Notes: generated from the letters alone by a model not told the origin. A stretch of DNA of 64,000 bases from Marivibrio sp040218065 (GCF_040218065.1 NZ_JAVJQE010000012.1:1-64000), one strand, 5' to 3'. Numbered from the stretch's first letter, positions 7,627 through 17,097 are shown. Made by a program: numbers and translations.

Positions 7627-9102
7627 ATGACCGATCTTCTGGACCTCACCCTGACCGACGCCCGGGACAAGCTGGTCGCGCGCGAGATCTCCTCGGTCGA
7701 GTTGACCGACGCCTACATCAAGGCGGTGGAGGCGGCGCGCCCGCTCAACTGCTACATCACCGAGACGGCCGAGCGCGCGCGCGAGATGGCCGAGGCCTCC
7801 GACCGGCGCTTAAAGGACGGGAAGGCCGGCGCGCTCGAAGGCCTGCCGCTCGGGATCAAGGATCTGTTCTGCACCGAAGACGTCCTGACGACGGCCGGCA
7901 GCCACATCCTGGACGGCTTCAAGCCGCCCTATGAGAGCACGGTCACCCGCAATCTGTGGGACGCCGGCGCAGTGATGCTGGGCAAGCTCAATCTCGATGA
8001 ATTCGCGATGGGCTCCGCCAATCTGACCAGCCATTACGGGCCGGTGAAGAACCCCTGGAAGCGTCAGGGCGACGATAAGGACCTGGTCCCCGGCGGCTCC
8101 TCGGGCGGCTCGGCCGCTGCGGTCGCCGCGCGCGCCTGTCTGGCGGCGACGGGGACGGACACCGGCGGCTCGATCCGCCAGCCGGCGGCCTTCACCGGCA
8201 TCGTCGGGTTGAAGCCCAGCTACGGGCGGTGCTCGCGCTGGGGGATCGTGGCCTTCGCCAGTTCCCTCGACCAGGCCGGGCCGATGACGCGCACCGTGCG
8301 CGACGCGGCCCTCATGCTGGGCGCGATGGCGGGGTTCGATCCGAAGGACTCGACCAGCGTCGACCGCCCGGTCCCGAATTACGAGGCCGCGCTGGACGGC
8401 GGGGTTAAGGGCCTGAAAGTGGGCGTGCCGAAGGAATACCGCGTCGACGGCATGCCCGAGGCGATCCAGCAGCTCTGGGACCAGGGCGTGGCCTGGCTGA
8501 AAGATCAGGGCGCGGAGATCGTCGACGTCTCGCTGCCGCACACGAAGTACGCGCTGCCGGCCTATTACATCGTGGCGCCGGCGGAGGCGTCGTCCAACCT
8601 CGCGCGCTATGACGGCGTCCGCTACGGCCTGCGCGTCGACGGCGACTCGCTGATTGAGATGTATGAGAACAGCCGCGGCGAGGGCTTCGGCGAGGAGGTG
8701 AAGCGCCGGGTGCTGATCGGCACCTACGTGCTCTCCGCCGGCTACTACGACGCCTATTACCTGAAGGCCCAGAAGGTCCGCACCCGCATCGCCGAGGATT
8801 TCGCCAAGGCCTATCAGCAGTGCGACGTGCTGCTGACGCCGGCCACCCCGTCGGCCGCCTTCGGCATCGACGAGGAGCCGTCGGACCCGGTGCAGATGTA
8901 TCTGAACGACGTCTTCACCGTGCCCGCGAACCTCGCCGGGCTGCCGGGGATCAGCGTGCCGGCTGGGACGGACGATCAGGGCCTGCCCTTGGGCTTGCAG
9001 ATCCTGGGACGGGCGTTCGACGAGGAGACGGTGCTGCGCGCGGCGTATGCGCTGGAGCAGGCGGCGGGCTTCACGGGACGCCCGCAGTTTCAGGCCGGCT
9101 GA
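7627..9102 (+). CDS. gatA: Glutamyl/aspartyl-tRNA amidotransferase subunit A
   Basis: A 491-residue amidase-signature enzyme, the glutaminase subunit of GatCAB that releases ammonia from glutamine for transfer to mischarged tRNA. The Ser-cisSer-Lys triad is visible: Lys in LGIKDLFC (about residue 78), and the two serines in PGGSSGGSAAAVAA and GTDTGGSIRQPAAF. Length is normal and the start is supported by the GatC spacing. Together with tRNA-Gln in this window, it indicates that Gln-tRNA and/or Asn-tRNA is made indirectly in this organism. Confidence 0.97.
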   Translation: MTDLLDLTLTDARDKLVAREISSVELTDAYIKAVEAARPLNCYITETAERAREMAEASDRRLKDGKAGALEGLPLGIKDLFCTEDVLTTAGSHILDGFKPPYESTVTRNLWDAGAVMLGKLNLDEFAMGSANLTSHYGPVKNPWKRQGDDKDLVPGGSSGGSAAAVAARACLAATGTDTGGSIRQPAAFTGIVGLKPSYGRCSRWGIVAFASSLDQAGPMTRTVRDAALMLGAMAGFDPKDSTSVDRPVPNYEAALDGGVKGLKVGVPKEYRVDGMPEAIQQLWDQGVAWLKDQGAEIVDVSLPHTKYALPAYYIVAPAEASSNLARYDGVRYGLRVDGDSLIEMYENSRGEGFGEEVKRRVLIGTYVLSAGYYDAYYLKAQKVRTRIAEDFAKAYQQCDVLLTPATPSAAFGIDEEPSDPVQMYLNDVFTVPANLAGLPGISVPAGTDDQGLPLGLQILGRAFDEETVLRAAYALEQAAGFTGRPQFQAG

Positions 9103-9131
9103 CGGACGGGACTTGGAGGAGAGATAGAGCG

Positions 9132-10589
9132 ATGGCCGAGTACCGTCTGAAGGGCGAGACCGGGGAGTGGGAGGTCGTCATCGGCCTCGAAGTGCATGCG
9201 CAGGTCACGAGCCAAGCGAAGCTGTTCTCCGGCGCGGCGACCGCTTTCGGCGCGGATCCGAACGCGCAGGTCAGCCTGGTCGACGCCGCGATGCCCGGCA
9301 TGCTGCCGGTGATCAACGGCGAATGCGTGCGCCAGGCCGTGCGCACGGGCCTGGCCCTCAACGCCGCGATCAACAAGGTGAGCGTCTTCTCGCGCAAGAA
9401 CTACTTCTACGCCGATCTGCCGCAGGGCTATCAGATCAGCCAGTACGATCAGCCGATCGTGGGCGAGGGAGAGATCGAGATCGACCTGCCCGACGGCTCG
9501 ACCAAGACGGTCGGGATCGAGCGCCTGCATCTCGAGCAGGACGCCGGCAAGTCGATGCACGACCAGCATCCGAAGAAGAGCTTCATCGATTTGAACCGCT
9601 CGGGCGTCGCCCTGATGGAGATCGTCTCGAAGCCCGACATGCGCTCGCCGGACGAGGCGGCGGCCTACGTCTCGGCGCTGCGCTCGATCGTGCGCTACAT
9701 CGGCTCCTGCGACGGCAACATGGCCGAAGGCTCGATGCGCGCGGACGTGAACGTCTCGGTGCGCAAGCCGGGCGAGCCGTACGGCACGCGGGCGGAGCTC
9801 AAGAACATCAACTCGGTCCGCTTCGTGCGCCAGGCGGTGGAGATCGAGGCGCTGCGCCAGATCGAGATCCTGGAGAACGGCGGGACCGTCGATCAGGAGA
9901 CGCGGCTCTTCGACCCGACGAAGGGCGAGACCCGCTCGATGCGCAACAAGGAAGAGGCGCACGACTACCGTTACTTCCCCGATCCGGACCTGCTGCCGCT
10001 GGAGTTCGACGACGCCTTCGTCGAGGCGTGCCGGGACAGCTTGCCCGAACTGCCGGCGGAGAAGAAGAAGCGCTTCATGGAGAGCTACGGCCTCTCCGGC
10101 TACGACGCCTCGGTGCTCGTCGCCGATTGGGAGATCGCGGCCTATTACGAGGAGGTCGCCAAACACGGCGATCCCAAGCAGGCCGCCAACTGGGTGACGG
10201 TCGAGCTGTTCGGGCGCCTCAACAAGGCCGATAAGACGATCGCCGACAGCCCGGTCAGCGCCGAGTCGCTGGGCGAACTCCTGGCGCTGATGGCCGACGC
10301 CACGATCTCCGGCAAGATCGCCAAAGACGTCTTCGACGAGATGTTCGAGACCGGCCGCGGCGCCAAGGCGATCGTCGAGGAGAAGGGGTTGAAGCAGATC
10401 ACCGACACGGGCGCCATCGAGGCGATCGTCGATCAGGTGATCGCCGACAATCCCGGCCAGGTGGAGCAGTATCAGGGCGGCAAAACCGGCCTGATCGGCT
10501 GGTTCGTCGGCCAGGTCATGAAGGCGAGCCAGGGCAAGGCCAATCCGCAAACCGTCAACGAGCTGCTGAAGCAGAAGCTGGACGGGTAG
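9132..10589 (+). CDS. gatB: Glutamyl/aspartyl-tRNA amidotransferase subunit B
   Basis: A 485-residue tRNA-binding and kinase subunit of GatCAB, which phosphorylates the misacylated Glu or Asp before amidation. Landmarks are WEVVIGLEVHAQ near the start, AMPGMLPVIN, YFYADLPQGYQISQYD, KSMHDQHP, and the GatB/YqeY tail that ends GELLALMADATISGKIAKDVFDEM and NPQTVNELLKQKL. The ATG at 9132 follows GGAGGAGA at a good distance. It is the last gene of the operon; a repeat cluster follows. Confidence 0.97.
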   Translation: MAEYRLKGETGEWEVVIGLEVHAQVTSQAKLFSGAATAFGADPNAQVSLVDAAMPGMLPVINGECVRQAVRTGLALNAAINKVSVFSRKNYFYADLPQGYQISQYDQPIVGEGEIEIDLPDGSTKTVGIERLHLEQDAGKSMHDQHPKKSFIDLNRSGVALMEIVSKPDMRSPDEAAAYVSALRSIVRYIGSCDGNMAEGSMRADVNVSVRKPGEPYGTRAELKNINSVRFVRQAVEIEALRQIEILENGGTVDQETRLFDPTKGETRSMRNKEEAHDYRYFPDPDLLPLEFDDAFVEACRDSLPELPAEKKKRFMESYGLSGYDASVLVADWEIAAYYEEVAKHGDPKQAANWVTVELFGRLNKADKTIADSPVSAESLGELLALMADATISGKIAKDVFDEMFETGRGAKAIVEEKGLKQITDTGAIEAIVDQVIADNPGQVEQYQGGKTGLIGWFVGQVMKASQGKANPQTVNELLKQKLDG

Positions 10590-10670
10590 GGGGCGGCCCG
10601 TCCCTCGTACGCAAGGGCTGTCATCCCGGGTGCCCAGCAGGGCGACCCGGGGTCTCGCCGTCGGCGTACG

Positions 10671-11052
10671 GGCGGCCGGTTTTCTCGGCGCCCCCGCGAA
10701 AGCGGGGGCCTCCTTGCGGCGCGCTCGGGCGTCTCGGGCGGGCTGAGACAGGTCCCCGCTTTCGCGGGGACGCGGGTCTGCGGCAACATGGGCCTCAGCC
10801 ACGCCGCCCGGGCGGCCGGTTTTCTCGGCTCCCCCGCGAAAGCGGGGGCCTCCTTGCGGCGCGCTCGGGCGTCTCGGGCGGTTGAGACAAGGTCCACGCT
10901 TTCGCGGGGACGCGGGTCTGCGGCAACATGGGCCTCACCCACGCCGCCCGGGCGACCGGTTTTTCTCGGCGCCCCCGCGAAAGCGGGGGCCTCCTTGCGG
11001 CGCGCTCGGGCGTCTCGTGCGGGTTGAGACAGGTCCCCGCTTTCGCGGGGAC
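10671..11052. repeat. Tandem array of 140-bp palindrome-bearing units
   Basis: Two full 140-base units begin at 10671 and 10811, and a truncated third at 10951. Each holds two hairpins in opposite orientation: GCCCCCGC-GAAA-GCGGGGGC (first copy 10690-10709) and GTCCCCGC-TTTC-GCGGGGAC (first copy 10752-10771), with a conserved spacer TCCTTGCGGCGCGCTCGGG. Unit 2 has a C-to-A change in the second hairpin. The loops are GNRA-type tetraloops on one strand each. This is the layout of bacterial interspersed mosaic (REP-type) elements. It fills most of the 524 bases between gatB and the cyclase; the part before it (10619-10660) holds a longer GTCATCCCGGG palindrome. Short open frames inside are artefacts. 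Confidence 0.9.
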
Positions 11053-11113
11053 TCTCGAAAGACCGCTTTCGGATGGATAGAGCGCAGACGGCGTCGGCGC
11101 AGCGGTTCGCCGC

Positions 11114-13444
11114 CTACTTGCTCGTCGCCACGAAGACGCCGTCCCAGTCGGCGGGCGGCGGCTCCTCGCGGAAGATCGCGATGCGCTCGCGGTAGATGGC
11201 GTAGAACTCGTCCATCACGCCGCCGAGACGGCCTTCGAGCGCGCCCATCAGCCGTTCGGCCTCGTCCCACTGTTGACCGCGATAGGCCGCCAGCATGGCG
11301 TCATGGTCGGCCAGGAACTTGGCGTATTCGTCGGTTTGGGCGAGTTCCGGGGCGCCGAGGATGGTGAAGATGCGCACCGCCTCCTTCTTGCCCTTCACCG
11401 CGATGAGGTCGAGCTCGGCCGTCGGCATCAGGCCTTTGACCGCCGCCGCCGTCTCGTCGCCGATGACGGTGCCGACGCCGTAGCTCTTGCTCTGACCCTC
11501 GAGGCGGCTGGCGAGGTTCACCGCGTCGCCGAGCACCGAATAGTCAAAGCGCTGGTCGGAGCCCATGTTGCCGACGACGCAGTCGCCGGTGTTGATGCCG
11601 ATGCCGATGTTGAGCGGCAGGTACTCGAACCCGCCCTCTTCGGCCTCTTGCTTGCGCTCTTCGTTCAGACGTTCCAGCGCCTTGAACATGGCGAGCGCCG
11701 ACTCGCACGCATGGGCCTCCTGCCGCGGGTCCTCCAACGGCGCGTTCCAGAAGGCCATGATGCAATCGCCCATATATTTGTCGATCGTGCCCTGGCGGGT
11801 GAGGATCTCGTTGGTCAGCGGCGTCAGCAGCCGGTTGATCAGCCGGGTCAGGCCCTGCGGATCAGCGCGGAAGGTCTCCGAGATGGTGGTGAAGCCGCGT
11901 ACGTCGCAGAACAGCAGCGTCATCTTCTTCGTCTCGCCGCCGAGGCGCAGCTGGTCTGGATTTTCGGCCAACTGCTCCACCAGGTCGGGCGAGAGATACT
12001 GGCTGAAGGCGCCGCGCACCTGGCGCTTCTCGGCCGCGTCGCGCGCGTAGTTCGCGAACGCCAACGTCGCGTAGACCGCAAAGACCATCGCGCCGGGATA
12101 GGTCACGTCCAGGAACAGCTTGTGTTCGGTGAACAGGTACCAACTTGTCGCCGCAATGCCGCCGCCCGCGCCCACCAATCCGACCAGAGTCACCAGCGGA
12201 CCGACGCGCGGAACGAAAAAGATCAGCAGCAGGCCGGCCCCGACGATGGCGATCATCTCCCACAGCACCATGGTGAAGGGGTATCGGATGAAATCCTGCT
12301 GCAGGATGTTTTCCAGGATGTTGGCGTGCACCTCCACGCCGGGCAGCCGCGGCTCGATCGGCGTGGCCCGAATATCGAGCAAGCCGGTCGCCGAGGTGCC
12401 GACCAGCGCCAGCCGTCCGCCGAGCCGTTCCGGCCCGACGCGGCCCTGGACGATGTCGGCGGCCGAGACGTACATGCGCCCGGAATTGTCCGGCGTGTTG
12501 AATCGGTCAGGTTCCGCGAAATAGACCCACAGCCGCCCTTTGCCGTCGACCGGGATCGGGTAATTCCCCTGCGGCGTCTGCAGCCGGATTTCATGCATGC
12601 CGCCGGGATCGACGACGGTGACGATGCTGTTGCCTTGGAAGCCGACGCGCAACATCTCGACGGACAGCGTCGGCTTCACCACGTCCGCGATCTCCATCAC
12701 CAGGGGCACGCGGCGCACGACGCCGTCGACCTCCTCCTCCACCGAGAAGAAGCCCAGGCCGCTGGACGAGCTTTCCAGGATCTCGAGATTGTGGATCAGC
12801 GTCGGCTGGCTGAAGAGGTAGCGGGTCGGATCGGTGTCCGTCGCGCCGAGAATCCCGAGATTGGCGCCCACGCTGGTGAATTTCGAGATCGGCGGCGGCG
12901 TGGTCGCGGCGGCGGCTTTGGAGCCGGCCTGGCCCATGACGACGCGCATGGTCTGCATGGCGCGCGCCATGACCTCCTCATTCGACGGCAGGTCTTTCAG
13001 GGCCGCGACCAACTGGGGTTCGGCCCCGCGCAGGCTGTCGGCGATCCGATTGGGCGAGGTGCGGTCGGGCTCGGCGAAGACGACGTCGAACCCGACCACC
13101 GCCGCGCCGTTGTCGCGCAGCGCCGTGATCAGGTCGGCGACCACGGTGCGCGGCCAGGGCCATTGGCCGAGCGCCGCCAGGCTCTTCTCATCGATGTCGA
13201 CGATCACGACCGGGCTTTGCGGGGGCGGTTGACGCGGCTCGATCCGATTGTAGGCGTCGAACGCCTTGACGCGCACGAATTCGACGAACCAGGGATCGAC
13301 ATAGCGCAGGAAAAGCCCGCCGCCGATCACCGCGAAGGCGATCAGGGCCGCCAAGCTGGGCTTCCACCAAGGGCCTCGACTGCGCCGGCGCTTCTTCTTG
13401 CGCCCGCCCTCGTCCGCGCCCGTCTTATCCTCCTCCGTCCCCAT
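11114..13444 (-). CDS. CHASE2-domain adenylate/guanylate cyclase
   Basis: A 776-residue class III nucleotide cyclase with an extracytoplasmic sensor. After a Lys/Arg-rich N-terminus comes one membrane segment (about residues 28-47), then a CHASE2 domain (to about 375; VVIVDIDEKSLAALGQWPWPR and ANILENILQQDFI are typical). Three further membrane segments follow, then the catalytic domain (about 500-680). Metal-binding aspartates lie in LLFCDVRGFTTISE and KYMGDCIMAFWNAP, the substrate Lys in GTIDKYMGD, and the transition-state pair in YSVLGDAVNLASRLEG. It should make cAMP in response to an unknown periplasmic signal. I chose the ATG at 13444 because the frame upstream is antisense to the divergent lipoprotein gene. 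Confidence 0.93.
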   Translation of the reverse strand: MGTEEDKTGADEGGRKKKRRRSRGPWWKPSLAALIAFAVIGGGLFLRYVDPWFVEFVRVKAFDAYNRIEPRQPPPQSPVVIVDIDEKSLAALGQWPWPRTVVADLITALRDNGAAVVGFDVVFAEPDRTSPNRIADSLRGAEPQLVAALKDLPSNEEVMARAMQTMRVVMGQAGSKAAAATTPPPISKFTSVGANLGILGATDTDPTRYLFSQPTLIHNLEILESSSSGLGFFSVEEEVDGVVRRVPLVMEIADVVKPTLSVEMLRVGFQGNSIVTVVDPGGMHEIRLQTPQGNYPIPVDGKGRLWVYFAEPDRFNTPDNSGRMYVSAADIVQGRVGPERLGGRLALVGTSATGLLDIRATPIEPRLPGVEVHANILENILQQDFIRYPFTMVLWEMIAIVGAGLLLIFFVPRVGPLVTLVGLVGAGGGIAATSWYLFTEHKLFLDVTYPGAMVFAVYATLAFANYARDAAEKRQVRGAFSQYLSPDLVEQLAENPDQLRLGGETKKMTLLFCDVRGFTTISETFRADPQGLTRLINRLLTPLTNEILTRQGTIDKYMGDCIMAFWNAPLEDPRQEAHACESALAMFKALERLNEERKQEAEEGGFEYLPLNIGIGINTGDCVVGNMGSDQRFDYSVLGDAVNLASRLEGQSKSYGVGTVIGDETAAAVKGLMPTAELDLIAVKGKKEAVRIFTILGAPELAQTDEYAKFLADHDAMLAAYRGQQWDEAERLMGALEGRLGGVMDEFYAIYRERIAIFREEPPPADWDGVFVATSK

Positions 13445-13660
13445 GGGCGGGAGTGTAGGCGGCGGGTCGCGCTTTGTCTTGCGGGAAATGCGGCGGCCGC
13501 GTTCGTCGACCCGGCCGCGAATCGCCGCGGCGGCGCAGGGGCGGCGCCGCGCCCTCAGGGCGCTTGAGGCCGATCGGCCAAAGGCCTGCTTTTCCGCCGC
13601 TTTTCGACGTCGCTTCACGGCGTGCGTGCCGTGCGCGCCTGATGCGTCTAAGCTTATCGT

Positions 13661-15040
13661 ATGAACGATGCGCGCGCCCGTGATCGACGCTTCCGCAGCC
13701 GGCTGCCGACCGCAGCGGCCTTTGCGTTGCTGCTTGGCGGCTGCAGCAGCCTGGAGGGCGTGTTCGACTTCAGCTTCCTGTCGGACTGGTTTTCGGGAGA
13801 GTCGCGGGTGGAGGGCGCGGACGCGCCCGCGCCGCGTCCAGAGCTCGAAGATCTGGCGGCGGGTCCGCCCCAGTTGGTCGCCGGCGACCGCTTCTCCTTC
13901 GACAACCCGGCGGTCACCTGGACGGTCGATCGGGTGGACGACGACCGCATCTTCTGGAGCGCCGACAACGGGGATCGCCAGACTACCGGCCTCAACCCGA
14001 TCCTGCCGGCGTTGGCCTGGGAGAGCGCAGGCCAAGGGCGCGGTCGCCGTTTGATCACCGACATGCAGCCCGCCTTCTTCCCCCTCAAGGTCGGCAAGCG
14101 GGTTACTTTCAACTCGACCGTCAGCACCGATCGGCCGCCCTATGCGTGGGAGTTCGTCTGGACCTGCGAGACGTTGCGCACGGAGGAAATCGACGTCCCC
14201 GCCGGCCGGTTCGAGACCTACGTCATTCAGTGCGGGCGCCAGAGTCCCAACGAACTGACCTTCTACTACGCCCCGCAGATCGGCCACTACATCCGCATGG
14301 TGAGCCGGCCGGGCGGCGGGTCCGAGCGCAACCGCGTCACCCGTGAGATGACCGACTTCCTGAGCCGTCGCTACATCGCCTTTATCGATCCCAAGACCTC
14401 GGCGGGCGAGGGCGCGCTGGGCGCCGTCCAGCCGTCGCGCGCGCTCGGCGACGCGGCGATGGCGGCGGACGGCGCCGCGCCCCCCGCGTCGCCCCTGGTG
14501 CCGGTTCCGGTGCTGGAAAATCCGATGGACGAACCGGACCCGCGCTTCGATCAGCAGGACGGGCCGGTGCTGATCATGCGAGACGGCCAGACGCCGACCT
14601 CGGAACTCAGCGGCGAAGGCCGGGCCGCGGCCGCGGGCCAGCCCGCCGCCCAGCAGCCCGCCGCCCAGCAGACCGCCGCCCAGCAGACCGCGGCCCAGCA
14701 ACCGGCAGCCCAGCCGAGCGACCAGGCCGCCGCCGAGCCGCAGCAGAGCGCCGCGACGCCGAGCGTCGTGCAAGGCGCGGAGGTGGCCGACGGCGCAGTC
14801 GCGCTGCATCTCGCCTCCTACAAGCAGCAAGCCAACGCCGAGCGCGGTTGGCGCGAGCTGAGCGCCGCCAACAGCGATCTGCTGGGCGGGACGCGCCCGA
14901 TCGTTCGCCGGGTCGACGTGCCCGGCAAGGGCTTGTTCTATCGGCTTTACGCGGGGCCGATCGCGGACATGGCGAACGCTCGGGCGCTGTGCACGGCGCT
15001 CAAGGCGCGCAACCTCTACTGCGCGGCGCGGCAGCTCTAG
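13661..15040 (+). CDS. SPOR-domain lipoprotein
   Basis: A 459-residue exported lipoprotein. The signal peptide ends in a lipobox, LLLGGC, with Cys28 as the lipidation site. A middle region (about residues 65-260) has no family I recognise. It is followed by a low-complexity stretch near 327-350 made of PAAQQ/TAAQQ units, and a C-terminal SPOR domain (about 380-459; VALHLASYKQQANAERGW to YRLYAGPIADMANARALC). SPOR domains bind glycan strands lacking stem peptides, so the protein probably sits at the septum or in the cell wall. It is divergent from the cyclase gene, 216 bases away. The function of the middle region is unknown. Confidence 0.85.
   Translation: MNDARARDRRFRSRLPTAAAFALLLGGCSSLEGVFDFSFLSDWFSGESRVEGADAPAPRPELEDLAAGPPQLVAGDRFSFDNPAVTWTVDRVDDDRIFWSADNGDRQTTGLNPILPALAWESAGQGRGRRLITDMQPAFFPLKVGKRVTFNSTVSTDRPPYAWEFVWTCETLRTEEIDVPAGRFETYVIQCGRQSPNELTFYYAPQIGHYIRMVSRPGGGSERNRVTREMTDFLSRRYIAFIDPKTSAGEGALGAVQPSRALGDAAMAADGAAPPASPLVPVPVLENPMDEPDPRFDQQDGPVLIMRDGQTPTSELSGEGRAAAAGQPAAQQPAAQQTAAQQTAAQQPAAQPSDQAAAEPQQSAATPSVVQGAEVADGAVALHLASYKQQANAERGWRELSAANSDLLGGTRPIVRRVDVPGKGLFYRLYAGPIADMANARALCTALKARNLYCAARQL
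14638..14715 (+). repeat. 15-bp in-frame repeat encoding Ala-Gln units
   Basis: Five near-identical 15-base units (CAGCCCGCCGCCCAG type) within the SPOR lipoprotein gene encode PAAQQ/TAAQQ. Such in-frame arrays often vary in copy number between strains and here lengthen the linker before the SPOR domain. Confidence 0.8.
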
Positions 15041-15059
15041 TCGCCCGGGCGGCTATGCT

Positions 15060-15434
15060 TCACACCCAGCGTTTGACGGCGTTCACGGTGTCCGCGGGGA
15101 AGCGGTTGAAGCAGACCTTCGCGGAGGGGGCCGCCGCCTGGATCAGATTGATCAAGCGCTCAAACAGCAGCAGGTGGGAATCGTCCGTTCGCACGCCCGC
15201 GCCGATCATGACCGCATGCGTCGGGCGCTCGGTCAGGGCGGCGCGCACGGCCTCGGCGGCGCGCTCCGGATCCTCGATCAGGCAGATGTCCGCGTCGTAT
15301 CCCTCAGCCGTCAGCGCGGCGACCGCCTGATCCAAGGCGGCGTGGATCTTCGCCGGCGTGAGCATCGGCCAGCGGGCGTAGTCGACGATCGCGGGGTCGA
15401 GGCCGATGAGAAGGACGCGTTTGATCCCGGCCAT
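15060..15434 (-). CDS. Conserved hypothetical protein
   Basis: A 124-residue soluble protein, family not recognised. It has an alternating strand/helix pattern suggesting a small alpha/beta fold: RVLLIGLDPAIVDY, then a helix (AALDQAVAALTAEGYDADICLIED), then THAVMIGAGVRTD and a C-terminal strand with VCFNRFPADTVNAVKRW. No catalytic motif is obvious; GVRTDDSHLLLFERLINLI looks well conserved in style. It converges on the SPOR lipoprotein gene, leaving only 19 bases, and lies 10 bases downstream of the coiled-coil membrane protein on the same strand, so the two may be one operon. Confidence 0.72.
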   Translation of the reverse strand: MAGIKRVLLIGLDPAIVDYARWPMLTPAKIHAALDQAVAALTAEGYDADICLIEDPERAAEAVRAALTERPTHAVMIGAGVRTDDSHLLLFERLINLIQAAAPSAKVCFNRFPADTVNAVKRWV

Positions 15435-15444
15435 GACGTCCGAC

Positions 15445-16002
15445 TTATTCGGCGGTGATGATCCGCACGCTCGGCTCGTCCGACGGTGGGGGCTCAGGCG
15501 AAGCCGCGGCCCCGGCGGCGCTCGCCCCCTGCCTCGCGCCGCTTGCGGGCTGTTCCACGCTCAACGCAGGCTCGTCGCGGACCATGCTCTGGGCCGCTGC
15601 AGCGGAGTCTCGAGGCGGGGCCCGCTCCTCCATCGTCGGCAGGCTGACGTTGGCGCCGGCTTGGTTCTGTTGCAGGAAATACCAACTGCCGCCCGCCAGC
15701 ACCCCGACCGTCACCCCGAAGAGAAGCACCAGCGTGGTCAGGATCGCGGTGGTCAATTTGCGCTGTCGGCCCAGGCTGTTCACGTCCGAAAGCACGCGGT
15801 CGAGCTTATTGTCGATCTTGCCGGAGCCGCTGTTCATCTCCGACTGAAGACGGATCAGCGCCGCCGATAGATCCGCGCGCAAGGAGCTGTGCGCCTGCTG
15901 CACGGACTTCGACTCCGCCGCGACGATCCGCAGCGCAGCGCGCACCTGCGCCTCGACGGCGGACAGGTGGGCTCTCAACTCCTCGCGGGATAGGTCGGTC
16001 AT
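15445..16002 (-). CDS. Single-pass membrane protein with N-terminal coiled coil
   Basis: A 185-residue protein of unknown function. Residues 1-75 are predicted coiled coil (REELRAHLSAVEAQVRAAL and repeated heptads). One membrane helix lies near 83-105 (LTTAILTTLVLLFGVTVGVL). The C-terminal part is disordered, Ala/Pro/Ser-rich and acidic. With no signal peptide, the coiled coil should be cytoplasmic and the tail periplasmic. It lies ahead of the small alpha/beta protein with a 10-base gap. The 228 bases upstream hold no gene I can support. Confidence 0.72.
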   Translation of the reverse strand: MTDLSREELRAHLSAVEAQVRAALRIVAAESKSVQQAHSSLRADLSAALIRLQSEMNSGSGKIDNKLDRVLSDVNSLGRQRKLTTAILTTLVLLFGVTVGVLAGGSWYFLQQNQAGANVSLPTMEERAPPRDSAAAAQSMVRDEPALSVEQPASGARQGASAAGAAASPEPPPSDEPSVRIITAE

Positions 16003-16230
16003 ATCCCTTCCCAGGTTTCCCGCCCCGGCGGGCGGGCCCCAATTGAATCGCGGGCCTCAGCCCTCAACGATCCGCGACGCCACGATCACTTGCCCCGTAA
16101 AACAGAGCGCGCGACCGTTCAAGCATGACGTCGGGGATGCAAGAAAGCGGCCAAAACCAGCGAAACACGCGTCGCGTGCGCCATAGTATACGGAAATTTC
16201 AGCCAAATTGAAGCGGTTTAAGCCCGCCCC

Positions 16231-16974
16231 TCATCCCGGAGGGTCGAGCCGGTCCGCGCGGTCGGACACCGGCACGTAGCGAATCTCGCGGAGCATCTTC
16301 CGCCGGATCGCCTCCTGATAGGCGGAATAGGTGTTCGCCGCCTCGACAAAGGCGCCGAAGCCGGCGATCACCTGGGCCTTGAAGTAGTAGTCGAGCGTCG
16401 GATGCTCGTTCAGAATAGCGAGCCCGTTGATGGTGACGCCGCGCGCGGCCGCCGCCTCGCGATACCGCGCTAGCGGCGGACCGTTGTTGTTGCGGCCGTC
16501 GCCGCTGACGTCGATGATCCGGCGCACCGCCTGATAGGGGCTGCGTTGGATGACTCCCATCGAGAAGGCGATCGCCGCCGAGATAGACGTCGCGCCGTCG
16601 CGGGTGGTTCGCGGCAGCGCAGCGATTTCGGCCGCCGTCGCCGCGATCGCCTCCGGGCTGTCGAGCAGACGCCACGGCAGGGCCAGCACCTGGCTGGCCC
16701 CGGACGACCACTGCACGACGCTGATCGCGATCGCCCCGTTCGGCCCGGACAGGATCGCCTCTTGGATCTCAGGATCCTGCAGCGCGTAGGCCACGCCCTT
16801 GCGTTGCAAGTCGTATTCGCCGCCGTCGACGCTGTAGGAGCAATCGATCGCCAGAACCAGCAGCAGATCGACCGTCTGCGCGCGCGCCGGCGCGCCGGAC
16901 GACGCGGCCAGCGTCGCCGCGACAAGGGCGGCGAGGGCGCTCAGCGCGCGGCGCAGGGAACGGGGCGGGCGGAT
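16231..16974 (-). CDS. DUF1194 (von Willebrand A-like) exported protein, start uncertain
   Basis: About 240 residues of a DUF1194 protein, a family with a von Willebrand A-like fold and no known biochemical role. The signal-peptide-like LRRALSALAALVAATLAA ends at PARAQ, followed by VDLLLVLAIDCSYSVDGGEY, whose DCSYSV matches the D-x-S-x-S metal site. IIDVSGDGRNN is the second metal loop. No ATG, GTG or TTG lies in frame between the upstream divergent gene and the signal peptide. Candidate starts are ATC at 16974, which follows GAGGAAAG, or CTG at 16956. An ATG lies in another frame at about 17018, so a frameshift is also possible. The body of the gene looks intact. Confidence 0.75.
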   Translation of the reverse strand: MRPPRSLRRALSALAALVAATLAASSGAPARAQTVDLLLVLAIDCSYSVDGGEYDLQRKGVAYALQDPEIQEAILSGPNGAIAISVVQWSSGASQVLALPWRLLDSPEAIAATAAEIAALPRTTRDGATSISAAIAFSMGVIQRSPYQAVRRIIDVSGDGRNNNGPPLARYREAAAARGVTINGLAILNEHPTLDYYFKAQVIAGFGAFVEAANTYSAYQEAIRRKMLREIRYVPVSDRADRLDPPG

Positions 16975-17097
16975 TGCGCTTTCCTCTCGGCTGGCGGCGC
17001 GGGCTGTCGACCGCCATATTTGACCCCAGAACGCGGATCGGGCGCAACCGGCGCGCGCCGCCTCTCGCGCGCCGTGCGGGAAAAGCTTGAGGAGAGC

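Noticed and set aside
10788..11027. Short open frame across the repeat array
   Set aside because: It is repeat sequence translated (PAKAGASLRRARASRA repeated); same for extensions of the EamA gene upstream of 51784.
10671..11052. Regular repeats as a possible CRISPR array
   Set aside because: The period is 140 bases, the whole unit is repeated including the spacers, and there is no cas gene; it is a tandem palindromic repeat.
11273..13567. A 764-codon open frame on the plus strand
   Set aside because: It is antisense to the CHASE2 cyclase, has a composition of His/Arg/Asp-rich noise and no domain; high GC keeps antisense frames open.
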